Positions 1 to 7,963 of a stretch of DNA of 21,317 bases are shown piece by piece. Source of the DNA: VBCK01 sp035511515 (GTDB lineage: Bacteria > Pseudomonadota > Gammaproteobacteria > Burkholderiales > Burkholderiaceae_F). The number at the start of each line of letters is the position of its first letter. Within the stretch, counting starts at the first letter, position 1. The notes below the pieces were generated by a model that saw only the letters and a list, made by a program, of their open reading frames with translations, was not told the DNA's origin and made no database searches. Location of the stretch: assembly GCA_035511515.1 (NCBI GenBank), contig DATKFG010000141.1, positions 1-21,317 on the forward strand, in the 5' to 3' direction. Both the position numbers and the translations under genes were made by a program.

Positions 1-1
1 G

Positions 2-862
2 CTGGAGCTCGGCGCGGCGCCCGGCAAAGCGGCGCAGGCGCTGCAAGAGTTGCGCGCGACCGACACCGTCTGCGGCCGCAGCACCGCGAGCCGGATGGAC
101 TGGGCCGCCGACCTGAAGCTGCCGCTGCTGGCCGAGGGTGCCTCATGCGATGTCCTGTTGTGGCTGGGCGAGGCGGCCTTCGATTTGCGCGGGCAGCGCA
201 CCTTGCGCGCGCTGGTCCAGTTGCTGCGGCGCGCAGGCGTCGATTTCGCGGTGCTGGGCGCCGATGAGCTCGATTGCGGGGACCTGGCGCGCCGCCTCGG
301 CGACGAGGCGACCTTCGCGGATCTGGCGCGCCGCAATGTCGACACGCTCGCGAGGCGACGCTTTGCTCGTATCCTGACGGCCGATCCCCACGTGCTGCAC
401 GCGCTGCGCAATGAGTACCCGGCGTACGGGGGGCACTACGAGGTCTTGCATCACTCGGCTTACCTGCTCGGGCTGGTCGGCGAAGGCCGGCTGCCGCTGC
501 GGCCCGGCACGACGGATCGGACGCTGACCTTCCACGATCCGTGCTACCTGGGGCGCTACAACGGCGATGTGGAGTCCCCGCGGCGGCTGCTCGAATCGCT
601 CGGCATCCGCCCGGTCGAGATGGCGCGCTCGCGGATGCGCTCGAGCTGCTGTGGCTGGGGCGGGGGCGCCGCGTTGACCGACGTGCCGGGTAAGCGGCGC
701 ATCCCGGACGTGCGGATCGAACAGGCGCGAGAGGTCGGAGCCGATATCGTCGCAGTGGCCTGCCCGAACTGCGCCGTGATGCTCGAAGGCGTGGTCGCTC
801 CGCGGCCCGCCGTGCTCGATCTGGCCGAGCTGGTCCAGCAGGCCGTGCAGGAGGCCGGGTGA
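2..862 (+). CDS. dgcB: Dimethylglycine catabolism protein DgcB, C-terminal part (5' end outside window)
   Basis: This is the C-terminal ~286 residues of a cysteine-rich iron-sulfur oxidoreductase; the reading frame is open at the window edge, so the start lies upstream. The visible part holds the two CCG (heterodisulfide-reductase-like) domains: a degenerate first one (DCGD near base 275, then TADPHVLHALRNEYP) and a well-kept second one with HDPCYLGRYNG near base 533, CCGWGGG near 646 and VACPNC near 757. In Pseudomonas, DgcA and DgcB together demethylate dimethylglycine to sarcosine, with DgcB passing electrons on through its Fe-S centres. The missing N-terminal half should carry ferredoxin-type clusters and probably membrane segments. 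Its stop overlaps the next start by 4 bases (GTGA), so it is translationally coupled to the ETF genes, the expected electron acceptors. Other CCG-domain oxidoreductases look similar, but the ETF/gbdR/sox neighbours favour DgcB. Confidence 0.87.
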   Translation: MELGAAPGKAAQALQELRATDTVCGRSTASRMDWAADLKLPLLAEGASCDVLLWLGEAAFDLRGQRTLRALVQLLRRAGVDFAVLGADELDCGDLARRLGDEATFADLARRNVDTLARRRFARILTADPHVLHALRNEYPAYGGHYEVLHHSAYLLGLVGEGRLPLRPGTTDRTLTFHDPCYLGRYNGDVESPRRLLESLGIRPVEMARSRMRSSCCGWGGGAALTDVPGKRRIPDVRIEQAREVGADIVAVACPNCAVMLEGVVAPRPAVLDLAELVQQAVQEAG

Positions 863-1965
863 GCCGCCGCAGCGAGCGGCGGCCGCGGCGCGAAAGCGGG
901 GTCGTGCGCCGCGATCCGCGCAGCGAGCGCACGTCCGGTGTCCCGTCGGCCGCTGCGGTCCGCAGCGGCACGCCATTGCCGTCGCCCGCGCCCGCTGTGC
1001 TGCCGCAGGTGACGATCGAGCAGCCGCAGGCGATCGTGATGGCCGTGCCGGATCTGGAACGCGGCCGACTCACCGCGCTGGATCGTGACCTGATCGGAGC
1101 GGCGCGCGTGCTGGCCGATGCGCAGCGCGGCGCCGTGCTGGTGGTGGTGCCGTCCAGTTGCGCGGACGATCTGGGCTGCGCCGGCGCCGATCGCGTGGTG
1201 CGTTACGAGGCACCCGCGGCCGGGACCCATCTGGCCGCCGCGCTGGCACCGGCGCTGGTGGAGCTGGCGCAGCGCTACCAGGCCAGTCACGTGCTGTTTG
1301 CCGACACGTTAACCGCGGGCGGCGACCTCGGGCGGCGGGTCGCGGCACAGCTCGATGAGCGGCCTGCCGTGCGCGCCATCGCTCTGACCGCCCGCGAAGC
1401 GGTCTGCCGGTCCGATGCCGGCCGCCGCGAGATCGTGCGCGCTCCGCCGCGCGTGCTGCTGGTCGAAGCCGGCTGCGCCGAACCGGTGACCGGTGCGCGC
1501 CACCAGGCCGGTGCGTTGCCGGAGCTGACCCTGGGCACACCAGCGGCCGTGATCGATCTGGGCGCGGTCGCGGTCGATCGCAGCGCGGTTCCGCTGGTCG
1601 AAGCCGAGCTGATCGTCAGCGCCGGCGCCGGCGTTTCGGACTGGAACTCGTTTCACCGGCTGGCCGCGCAACTGGGCGCGGCGGAGGGAGCCAGCCGCGT
1701 GGTGTGCGACCAGGGGTGCCTGCCGCGCGACCGGCAGATCGGCGCCTCCGGCTGGGTGGTCGAGCCGCGCGGCTACCTGGCTTTCGGCATCTCGGGCGCG
1801 CCGCAACACCTGCAGGGCATTGCGCGCTGCGACCGGGTTGTCGCGGTGAATTGCGACCCGCACGCGCCGATGATGCAGCGCGCCGATCTGGCCATCGTTG
1901 CCGACGCGCAGCAGGTGATGCCGGCGTTGGCGGACCTGGTCGAGAGGGAAAAGCGCGGTGCTTGA
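859..1965 (+). CDS. etfA: Electron transfer flavoprotein alpha subunit (dimethylglycine-pathway type)
   Basis: This is the FAD-binding large subunit of an ETF, expected to take electrons from DgcAB and pass them to the quinone pool through ETF dehydrogenase. Residues ~60-230 form the alpha/beta ETF domain. The C-terminal ~130 residues carry the FAD-domain signature: VSAGAGV near residue 255, the CDQGCLPRDRQIGASG stretch near 285-300, GISGAPQHLQGI near 316, and VNCDPHAPMMQRADL. The first ~55 residues are basic and proline-rich and precede the normal ETF fold; an RRDPR-containing leader of this sort is, from memory, usual for the ETF alpha that accompanies dgcAB. The start is GTG at 859, overlapping the dgcB stop, with AGGAGG at 849-854. 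The end overlaps the next gene by 8 bases. Housekeeping ETF alpha is the alternative, but the position after dgcB argues for a pathway-specific copy. Confidence 0.88.
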   Translation: MSRRSERRPRRESGVVRRDPRSERTSGVPSAAAVRSGTPLPSPAPAVLPQVTIEQPQAIVMAVPDLERGRLTALDRDLIGAARVLADAQRGAVLVVVPSSCADDLGCAGADRVVRYEAPAAGTHLAAALAPALVELAQRYQASHVLFADTLTAGGDLGRRVAAQLDERPAVRAIALTAREAVCRSDAGRREIVRAPPRVLLVEAGCAEPVTGARHQAGALPELTLGTPAAVIDLGAVAVDRSAVPLVEAELIVSAGAGVSDWNSFHRLAAQLGAAEGASRVVCDQGCLPRDRQIGASGWVVEPRGYLAFGISGAPQHLQGIARCDRVVAVNCDPHAPMMQRADLAIVADAQQVMPALADLVEREKRGA

Positions 1966-2782
1966 TGTCGCCGTCCTGCTGTCGGTGGGGCGCCATCCGG
2001 CCAGCGGGCGCGCGGTGCGCGCGGAACTGGATGCGCGCGCACTGGAGCTCGCGCTCGGCCTGGGCGAGGGGGCGCGGATTCATGCGATTCACGCCGGCGA
2101 TCCCGGGGAACTGGCGTTGCGCGATTACCTGGGCATGGGGCTGGCCGAGTTGACCGTGCTGGCCGCCCGCGATGGCGACGTGGCCGACGCGCTGGCGGCC
2201 CATCTGGCGCGGCTGCGGCCCGCCGTCGTGCTGGCCGGCAGCCGCGCCGAGCGCGGCGAGGCAAGCGGCATGCTGCCGTACCGGCTGGCGCATCGGCTGG
2301 GCTCGCAGTTGATCGCCAACGCGGTGTCGCTCACGCCGCTGGGCGCAGGGGCCCGCGTGATCCAGGCCCTGCCGCGTGGCGGGCGCCGTGCGCTGCAGGC
2401 AGCCCTGCCGCTGATGCTGACGGTGGACCGGGCCGCGCCGGCTGCGCGCATGAGCGCCTACGGGGCGGCCCGCCTCGGACGGATTCGGGCCATTGCGGTC
2501 GAATCGATCGAGGGCGTCGCGGGCACAGTGCCCGCCGTTCCCGCCGACTGGCGCGAGCGGCCGGCCAGGGTTCGGCCGCGCCGCCTGCGAACCATGGTGC
2601 AGGGCAGCGCGTCAGAACGTCTGCGCAGCATTCAACCGGTGCATGCATCCGGGGCGCGCTTGCTGGACCTGGACCCCCCACAGGCCGCCCGGGCGATCTG
2701 GCAATATCTGCTGGACGAGGGGCTGGCCGAGGCGGGGCCGCCGTCCGATCCGGAGTCCGGATCGGTCCGGCGCGGCGTCTGA
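1958..2782 (+). CDS. etfB: Electron transfer flavoprotein beta subunit (dimethylglycine-pathway type)
   Basis: This is the small ETF subunit, partner of the alpha subunit just upstream. The 274-residue protein starts with the beta-strand typical of ETF beta (VAVLLSVGRHP), followed by ALELALGLGEGA, an alternating hydrophobic core, and the GSRAERGEASGMLPYRLAHRLG region near residues 100-120, where ETF beta proteins have their inter-subunit recognition and nucleotide-site segments. It is more diverged from housekeeping ETF beta than the alpha subunit is, so the call leans partly on position. The start is GTG at 1958 inside the end of the alpha gene, with a purine-rich ribosome site GAGAGGGA at 1942-1949. 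The alpha-before-beta order, opposite to housekeeping etfBA, fits the dgc-type cluster. The C-terminal ~60 residues (from about 215) are low-complexity and not recognisable. Confidence 0.82.
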   Translation: MLDVAVLLSVGRHPASGRAVRAELDARALELALGLGEGARIHAIHAGDPGELALRDYLGMGLAELTVLAARDGDVADALAAHLARLRPAVVLAGSRAERGEASGMLPYRLAHRLGSQLIANAVSLTPLGAGARVIQALPRGGRRALQAALPLMLTVDRAAPAARMSAYGAARLGRIRAIAVESIEGVAGTVPAVPADWRERPARVRPRRLRTMVQGSASERLRSIQPVHASGARLLDLDPPQAARAIWQYLLDEGLAEAGPPSDPESGSVRRGV

Positions 2783-2806
2783 ACTGGGCCAAAGCCGCCT
2801 CGCTGC

Positions 2807-3847
2807 ATGGGCGCGCCGGTTGCCGGACCGGCGGCGGGCGCATCCAACGGGGGTTTCGTGAAGCAACCGGGTTCGACACGAGCGACGACGCACTTCGGGT
2901 TTCTGACGCTCACCAATTACTCCCTGATCGCATTGGCCAATGCGATGGAGCCGTTGCGGATGGCCAACCGGGTTGGGCAGTCGAGCCTGTTCGAATGGAC
3001 CGTGCTGACGCTCGATGGGCGCCCGGCGCTCGCCAGCAACGGCCTGAGCCTGGCGCCCACCCGCGCGCTGGCCGAGTGCGCGCCGATGGACGTGCTGTTC
3101 GTGTGCGGCGGCGTGGACGTGCGCGACGCGGTCGACCGCAGGCTGCAGTCGGCGCTGCGCGAGGCGGCGCGGCACGGGGTCGCGCTGGGCGGCCTGTGCA
3201 CCGGGACCTACGCGCTCGCGCACGCCGGGGTCATCGACGGCTACCGCTGCGCGATCCACTGGGAGAACATGTCGGCCATCCGCGAGGAATTCCCGCACAC
3301 CGTGTTCACGCCCGAGCTGTTCGTGATCGATCGCGACCGCTTTACGTGTTCCGGCGGCATCGCACCGATCGACCTGATGCTGAACCTGATCCGTGAGCGG
3401 CACGGCAAGGAACTGGCGACCGCGATCTGCGATCAATTCATCCTGGATCGGCTGCGCGACTCCAAGGACCGGCAGCACATCCCGTTGCAGGCGCAGGTCG
3501 GCGCCCACAACCAGATCCTGATCAAGGCGGCCACGCTGATGGAGGCCAACGTCGAGGAGCCGCTTGCCCTGGAAGAGCTGGCCTCTTACGTGGGCGTGTC
3601 GCGCCGCCAGCTCGAACGGCTGTTCAAGCGCTACCTGGGGCGCGTGCCGACGCGCTACTACCTGGAGCTGCGGCTGCGCCGGGCGCGCGAGTTGCTGCTG
3701 CAGACCGACCTGTCGGTGATGGACATCACGGTCGCGTGCGGCTTCCAGTCGCCCCCGCACTTTTCCAAGTGCTACCGGGGCCTGTTCGGCTACCCACCCA
3801 GCGTGGAGCGCCGGCGCGTGCGGGGCGGCAGCCACGCAGTCAACTGA
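2807..3847 (+). CDS. gbdR: GbdR-like activator: AraC family with DJ-1/GATase1-like sensor domain
   Basis: This is a transcription activator of the GlxA/GbdR type. In Pseudomonas, GbdR responds to glycine betaine and dimethylglycine and switches on dgc, gbc, sox and choline-uptake genes. Residues ~29-210 form the GATase1-like sensor domain (HFGFLTLTNYSL, MEPLRMAN, FVCGGVDV), with the elbow Cys131 in GGLCTGTYALAHAG and HWENMSA after it. Residues ~235-340 form two AraC helix-turn-helix units (LEELASYVGVSRRQLERLFK; DITVACGFQSPPHFSKCYRGLFG). The start is ATG 2807, but GTG 2858 is an alternative that would remove 17 leading low-complexity residues while keeping the whole sensor domain; neither has a strong ribosome site. 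It follows etfB by 24 bases on the same strand, so it may be co-transcribed with the genes it would control and thus autoregulated. Other AraC/GATase1 regulators such as carnitine CdhR are possible, but the neighbours favour GbdR. Confidence 0.85.
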   Translation: MGAPVAGPAAGASNGGFVKQPGSTRATTHFGFLTLTNYSLIALANAMEPLRMANRVGQSSLFEWTVLTLDGRPALASNGLSLAPTRALAECAPMDVLFVCGGVDVRDAVDRRLQSALREAARHGVALGGLCTGTYALAHAGVIDGYRCAIHWENMSAIREEFPHTVFTPELFVIDRDRFTCSGGIAPIDLMLNLIRERHGKELATAICDQFILDRLRDSKDRQHIPLQAQVGAHNQILIKAATLMEANVEEPLALEELASYVGVSRRQLERLFKRYLGRVPTRYYLELRLRRARELLLQTDLSVMDITVACGFQSPPHFSKCYRGLFGYPPSVERRRVRGGSHAVN

Positions 3848-3854
3848 ACCGCGG

Positions 3855-3925
3855 CCCTCACCCATGCGCTTGCGGTGCCCGGTCGCCCCTCGCCCGCGCA
3901 GCGGGAGAGGGGAGGGGGGTGAGGG
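3855..3925. repeat. Palindromic intergenic repeat (REP-like hairpin)
   Basis: This is a 71-base nested inverted repeat between gbdR and the choX-like gene. The outer arms are CCCTCACCC (3855-3863) and GGGTGAGGG (3917-3925), perfectly complementary. The inner 12-base arms, 3886-3897 and 3901-3912, pair with one mismatch around a 3-base loop. A CCCTCACCC...GCGGGAGAGGG...GGGTGAGGG element of this kind is, from memory, a common short interspersed repeat in high-GC proteobacterial intergenic regions. It could fold in RNA and act as a transcription boundary or 3' stabiliser, but no U-tract follows, so it is not a classic intrinsic terminator. Confidence 0.75.
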
Positions 3926-3945
3926 TGGGCGCGGTCAGGCGCTGA

Positions 3946-4048
3946 TTGACACCTGCGCGTCGTACCAAAACAAGACCGGGCATGGACGCGTCGCTACAGT
4001 CGGGCGAGCGGATTGCACTCGACCCGACCCGCCTGTAAGGAGATCAGC
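3946..4048 (+). promoter_or_regulatory. Putative promoter/leader of the choX-sdaA-sox operon, with ribosome site TAAGGAG
   Basis: A TTGACA hexamer at 3946-3951 could be a -35 box, but no convincing -10 box lies 16-18 bases downstream, consistent at best with an activator-dependent promoter. The ribosome binding site TAAGGAG at 4036-4042, 6 bases before ATG 4049, is clear and decides the start of the binding-protein gene. I could not identify a GbdR operator with confidence. Confidence 0.35.
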
Positions 4049-5002
4049 ATGATCATCATTCGTGCAGCCTGGCTGCTCGCGGCCGTGGCGGGCCTGGCGC
4101 TGGCGCCGCTGCGTTGCGGCGCGGTCGAGTCCGCCGACTGCCAGCGGGTCCGGTTTGCGGACATCGGGTGGACCGACATCACGGCCACCACGTCGCTGGC
4201 AACCGTGGTGCTGCAGGGGCTGGGCTATAAGCCCAGCACCACGATCGCGTCGGTGCCGATCGCCTTTACCGGACTGAAAAAGAAGAGCCTGGATGTGTTC
4301 CTCGGGTACTGGAACCCGAGCATGGCGCCGATCATTGCACCGTTCCTGAAGGACCAGTCGCTCGAGGTCCTTCCGGCTCCGAACCTGGCCGGGGCCAAGT
4401 ACACGCTGGCGGTTCCCGCTTTCGTGGCCGACGCCGGCCTGAAGGATTTCGGCGACATCGCGCGCTTCCGCAAGGAGCTGGACGGCAGGATCTACGGGAT
4501 CGAGCCGGGCAACGACGGCAATGCGCTGATCCAGAAGATGATCGACGCCAACCAATTCGGCCTGGCCGGGTTCAAGATGATCGAATCGAGCGAAGCGGGC
4601 ATGCTGATCGAGGTGCAGCGCGCGATCGACCGCCACAGGTTCATCGTGTTTCTCGGATGGGAGCCGCATCCGATGAACGAACGCTTCAAGATGGCCTACC
4701 TCGCCGGCGGCGACGCCGTGTTCGGACCCAACTACGGGGGCGCGGCCGTGTACACCGCGGTGGCCAACGGATACCTGCAGCGATGCCCGAACGTCGGCGC
4801 CCTGATCCGGAACCTGAAGTTCGGGCTGTCGATGGAAAGCCAGGTGATGGCGCCGATCCTGCAGAAGCGCGACCCGGTCGCGTCCGCGGCGGACTGGCTG
4901 CGCGCCAACCCCGCCGTGCTGGCCGACTGGCTCAAGGGCGTGCAGACGTTCGACGGCAAGGACGGCGCCGGCGCGGTGCGCGCCTATCTCGGAAATCACT
5001 GA
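4049..5002 (+). CDS. choX: Choline/betaine ABC transporter periplasmic binding protein (ChoX-like)
   Basis: This is a secreted substrate-binding protein of the OpuAC/ChoX family, 317 residues. Residues 1-26 are a signal peptide (basic start, hydrophobic core AAWLLAAVAGLALA). All residues I associate with the choline pocket of Sinorhizobium ChoX are present at nearly the same numbers: Trp41, Asp43, Trp88, Tyr118, Asn155 and Trp204, in the contexts IGWTD, FLGYWNPSM, AKYTL, PGNDGN and LGWEPHP. The cysteines at 31 and 246 match the ChoX disulfide. Choline or a close quaternary amine is therefore the likely ligand. The start is ATG 4049 with TAAGGAG upstream; an in-frame TTG at 4013 would place 12 odd residues before the signal peptide. 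No permease or ATPase gene is adjacent, so it must share a transporter encoded elsewhere, as the orphan CbcX, BetX and CaiX proteins of Pseudomonas do. It lies 13 bases before sdaA. Confidence 0.87.
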   Translation: MIIIRAAWLLAAVAGLALAPLRCGAVESADCQRVRFADIGWTDITATTSLATVVLQGLGYKPSTTIASVPIAFTGLKKKSLDVFLGYWNPSMAPIIAPFLKDQSLEVLPAPNLAGAKYTLAVPAFVADAGLKDFGDIARFRKELDGRIYGIEPGNDGNALIQKMIDANQFGLAGFKMIESSEAGMLIEVQRAIDRHRFIVFLGWEPHPMNERFKMAYLAGGDAVFGPNYGGAAVYTAVANGYLQRCPNVGALIRNLKFGLSMESQVMAPILQKRDPVASAADWLRANPAVLADWLKGVQTFDGKDGAGAVRAYLGNH

Positions 5003-5015
5003 AGGGGTTCGTTTC

Positions 5016-6395
<1,380 letters not shown>

Positions 6396-6406
6396 CGGCG
6401 GCTCTC

Positions 6407-7660
6407 GTGACGAGTCGGTATTCGATCCTGTCGCTGGCCCGCAATGCGCTGACCGGCCACCGCGACTGGCCACAGGCCTGGCGCAGTCCGCCGCCGAAGC
6501 GCCAGTACGACGTGCTGATCGTGGGCGGCGGTGGCCACGGGCTGGCCACCGCTTATTACCTGGCCAGCCTGCACGGCATCCGCAACGTGGCGGTGCTGGA
6601 GAAGGGCTGGCTGGGCGGCGGCAATACCGCCCGCAACACCACGATCGTGCGCTCCAACTATCTGTGGGACGAGTCCACCCGCCTGTACGAGCACTCGATG
6701 AAGCTGTGGGAGGGGCTGTCGCTGCAGCTGAACTTCAACGTGATGTTCAGCCAGCGCGGCGTCCTGAATCTGGGCCATTCGCTGCAGGACATGCGCGACA
6801 TCACGCGGCGCGTCCATGCGAACCGCCTGAACGGGGTCGACGGCGAGGTACTGGACACGGCGCAGGTCAAAGAGCTGGTGCCGATCATCAACGATTCGCC
6901 CACGGCGCGCTATCCGATCCTGGGGGCGTCGTTCCAGCCGCGCGCGGGCGTCGCGCGGCACGATGCGGTCGCTTGGGGTTTTGCGCGCGCTGCCGACTCG
7001 CTCGGAGTGGACATCATTCAGCAATGCGAGGTCACGGCGATCCGCCGCAACGGCGGCCAGGTGGTGGGCGTGGACACCACGCGCGGACCGATCGATGCGC
7101 GCCGGATCGGCGTGGTCGCGGCCGGGCATTCCAGCGTGATCGCCGCGATGGCCGGACTGCGCCTGCCGTTGCAGAGCCACCCCTTGCAGGCGTTCGTATC
7201 CGAACCGATCAAGCCGGTACTGAACACGGTCGTGATGTCCAATGCGGTTCACGCTTACATCAGCCAGAGCGACAAGGGCGACCTGGTGATCGGCGCCGGT
7301 ATCGATGCCTACACCGGCTACGGACAGCGCGGCAGCTTCCATACGATCGAACACGCGGTCGAGGCGATCGTCGAGATGTTCCCGACCTTCTCGCGCGTGC
7401 GGATGAACCGTCAGTGGGGCGGCATCGTCGACATCTGCCCCGATGCGTGCCCGATCATCGGCACCACGCCCATCCAGGGCTTGTATCTGAATTGCGGCTG
7501 GGGCACCGGCGGCTTCAAGGCGACGCCGGGATCCGGCTGGGTGTTTGCCCACACGATCGCGCAGGACCGGCCGCACGAGCTGAACGCGCCGTTTTCTCTG
7601 CAGCGGTTCACGACCGGTCATCTGATCGATGAGCACGGCGCGGCGGCGGTCGCCCATTGA
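6407..7660 (+). CDS. soxB: Heterotetrameric sarcosine oxidase beta subunit (first set)
   Basis: This is the catalytic flavin subunit of sarcosine oxidase, which oxidises sarcosine (N-methylglycine) and holds both FAD and covalent FMN at the interface with SoxA. It has 417 residues, the family length. The FAD Rossmann motif VGGGGHGLATAYYLA is at 39-53 and GGGNTARNTTIVRSN at 70-84. His185 in ARHDAVAWG corresponds to the His that binds FMN covalently (about 172-173 in mature characterised enzymes), and Lys371 in GGFKATPGSG corresponds to the oxygen-reactive Lys358. GTG 6407 is the chosen start because family members begin just before RYSILSLA; a GTG at 6389, overlapping the sdaA stop, is also possible. 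Reading further upstream only runs through sdaA out of frame. soxD follows after 21 bases. Confidence 0.93.
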   Translation: MTSRYSILSLARNALTGHRDWPQAWRSPPPKRQYDVLIVGGGGHGLATAYYLASLHGIRNVAVLEKGWLGGGNTARNTTIVRSNYLWDESTRLYEHSMKLWEGLSLQLNFNVMFSQRGVLNLGHSLQDMRDITRRVHANRLNGVDGEVLDTAQVKELVPIINDSPTARYPILGASFQPRAGVARHDAVAWGFARAADSLGVDIIQQCEVTAIRRNGGQVVGVDTTRGPIDARRIGVVAAGHSSVIAAMAGLRLPLQSHPLQAFVSEPIKPVLNTVVMSNAVHAYISQSDKGDLVIGAGIDAYTGYGQRGSFHTIEHAVEAIVEMFPTFSRVRMNRQWGGIVDICPDACPIIGTTPIQGLYLNCGWGTGGFKATPGSGWVFAHTIAQDRPHELNAPFSLQRFTTGHLIDEHGAAAVAH

Positions 7661-7681
7661 CGCAACCGGGCTGAACAGATC

Positions 7682-7963
7682 ATGTTGCTGATCGATTGCC
7701 CCTGGTGCGGCCCGCGCGAGGACAGCGAATTCACCTATGGAGGTCAGGCCCACATTGAGCGCCCGAGCCCATCGGAGGCGGCCAGCGATGCCGACTGGGG
7801 CGACTACCTCTTCATGCGGACCAACCCGCGCGGTCTGCATCGCGAACAGTGGCTGCACTCGGCCGGCTGCCGGCAGTGGTTCAACGTCGAGCGCGACACC
7901 GTGACCTACCGGATCGGGCGCGTGTACCGCTGCGGCGAGCCGCCGTCGACCGACCCGCAATGA
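7682..7963 (+). CDS. soxD: Sarcosine oxidase delta subunit (first set, zinc ligands intact)
   Basis: This 93-residue small subunit of the heterotetramer binds one structural zinc in the characterised enzymes. All four ligands are present at the canonical positions: Cys6 and Cys9 in DCPWCGPRE, and His59 and Cys63 in WLHSAGCRQWF. Other family marks are EFTYGGQAH (residues 16-24), DWGDYLFMR and the closing FNVERDTVTY. The start is ATG 7682; the ribosome site is weak. The stop overlaps the ATG of soxA by 4 bases (ATGA), indicating translational coupling. This copy is the useful comparison for the second SoxD at 18275, which lacks two of these ligands. Confidence 0.94.
   Translation: MLLIDCPWCGPREDSEFTYGGQAHIERPSPSEAASDADWGDYLFMRTNPRGLHREQWLHSAGCRQWFNVERDTVTYRIGRVYRCGEPPSTDPQ

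Noticed and set aside
4013..4048. TTG start for the choline-binding protein
   Set aside because: It would add 12 residues before a normal signal peptide; ATG 4049 has an excellent TAAGGAG site.
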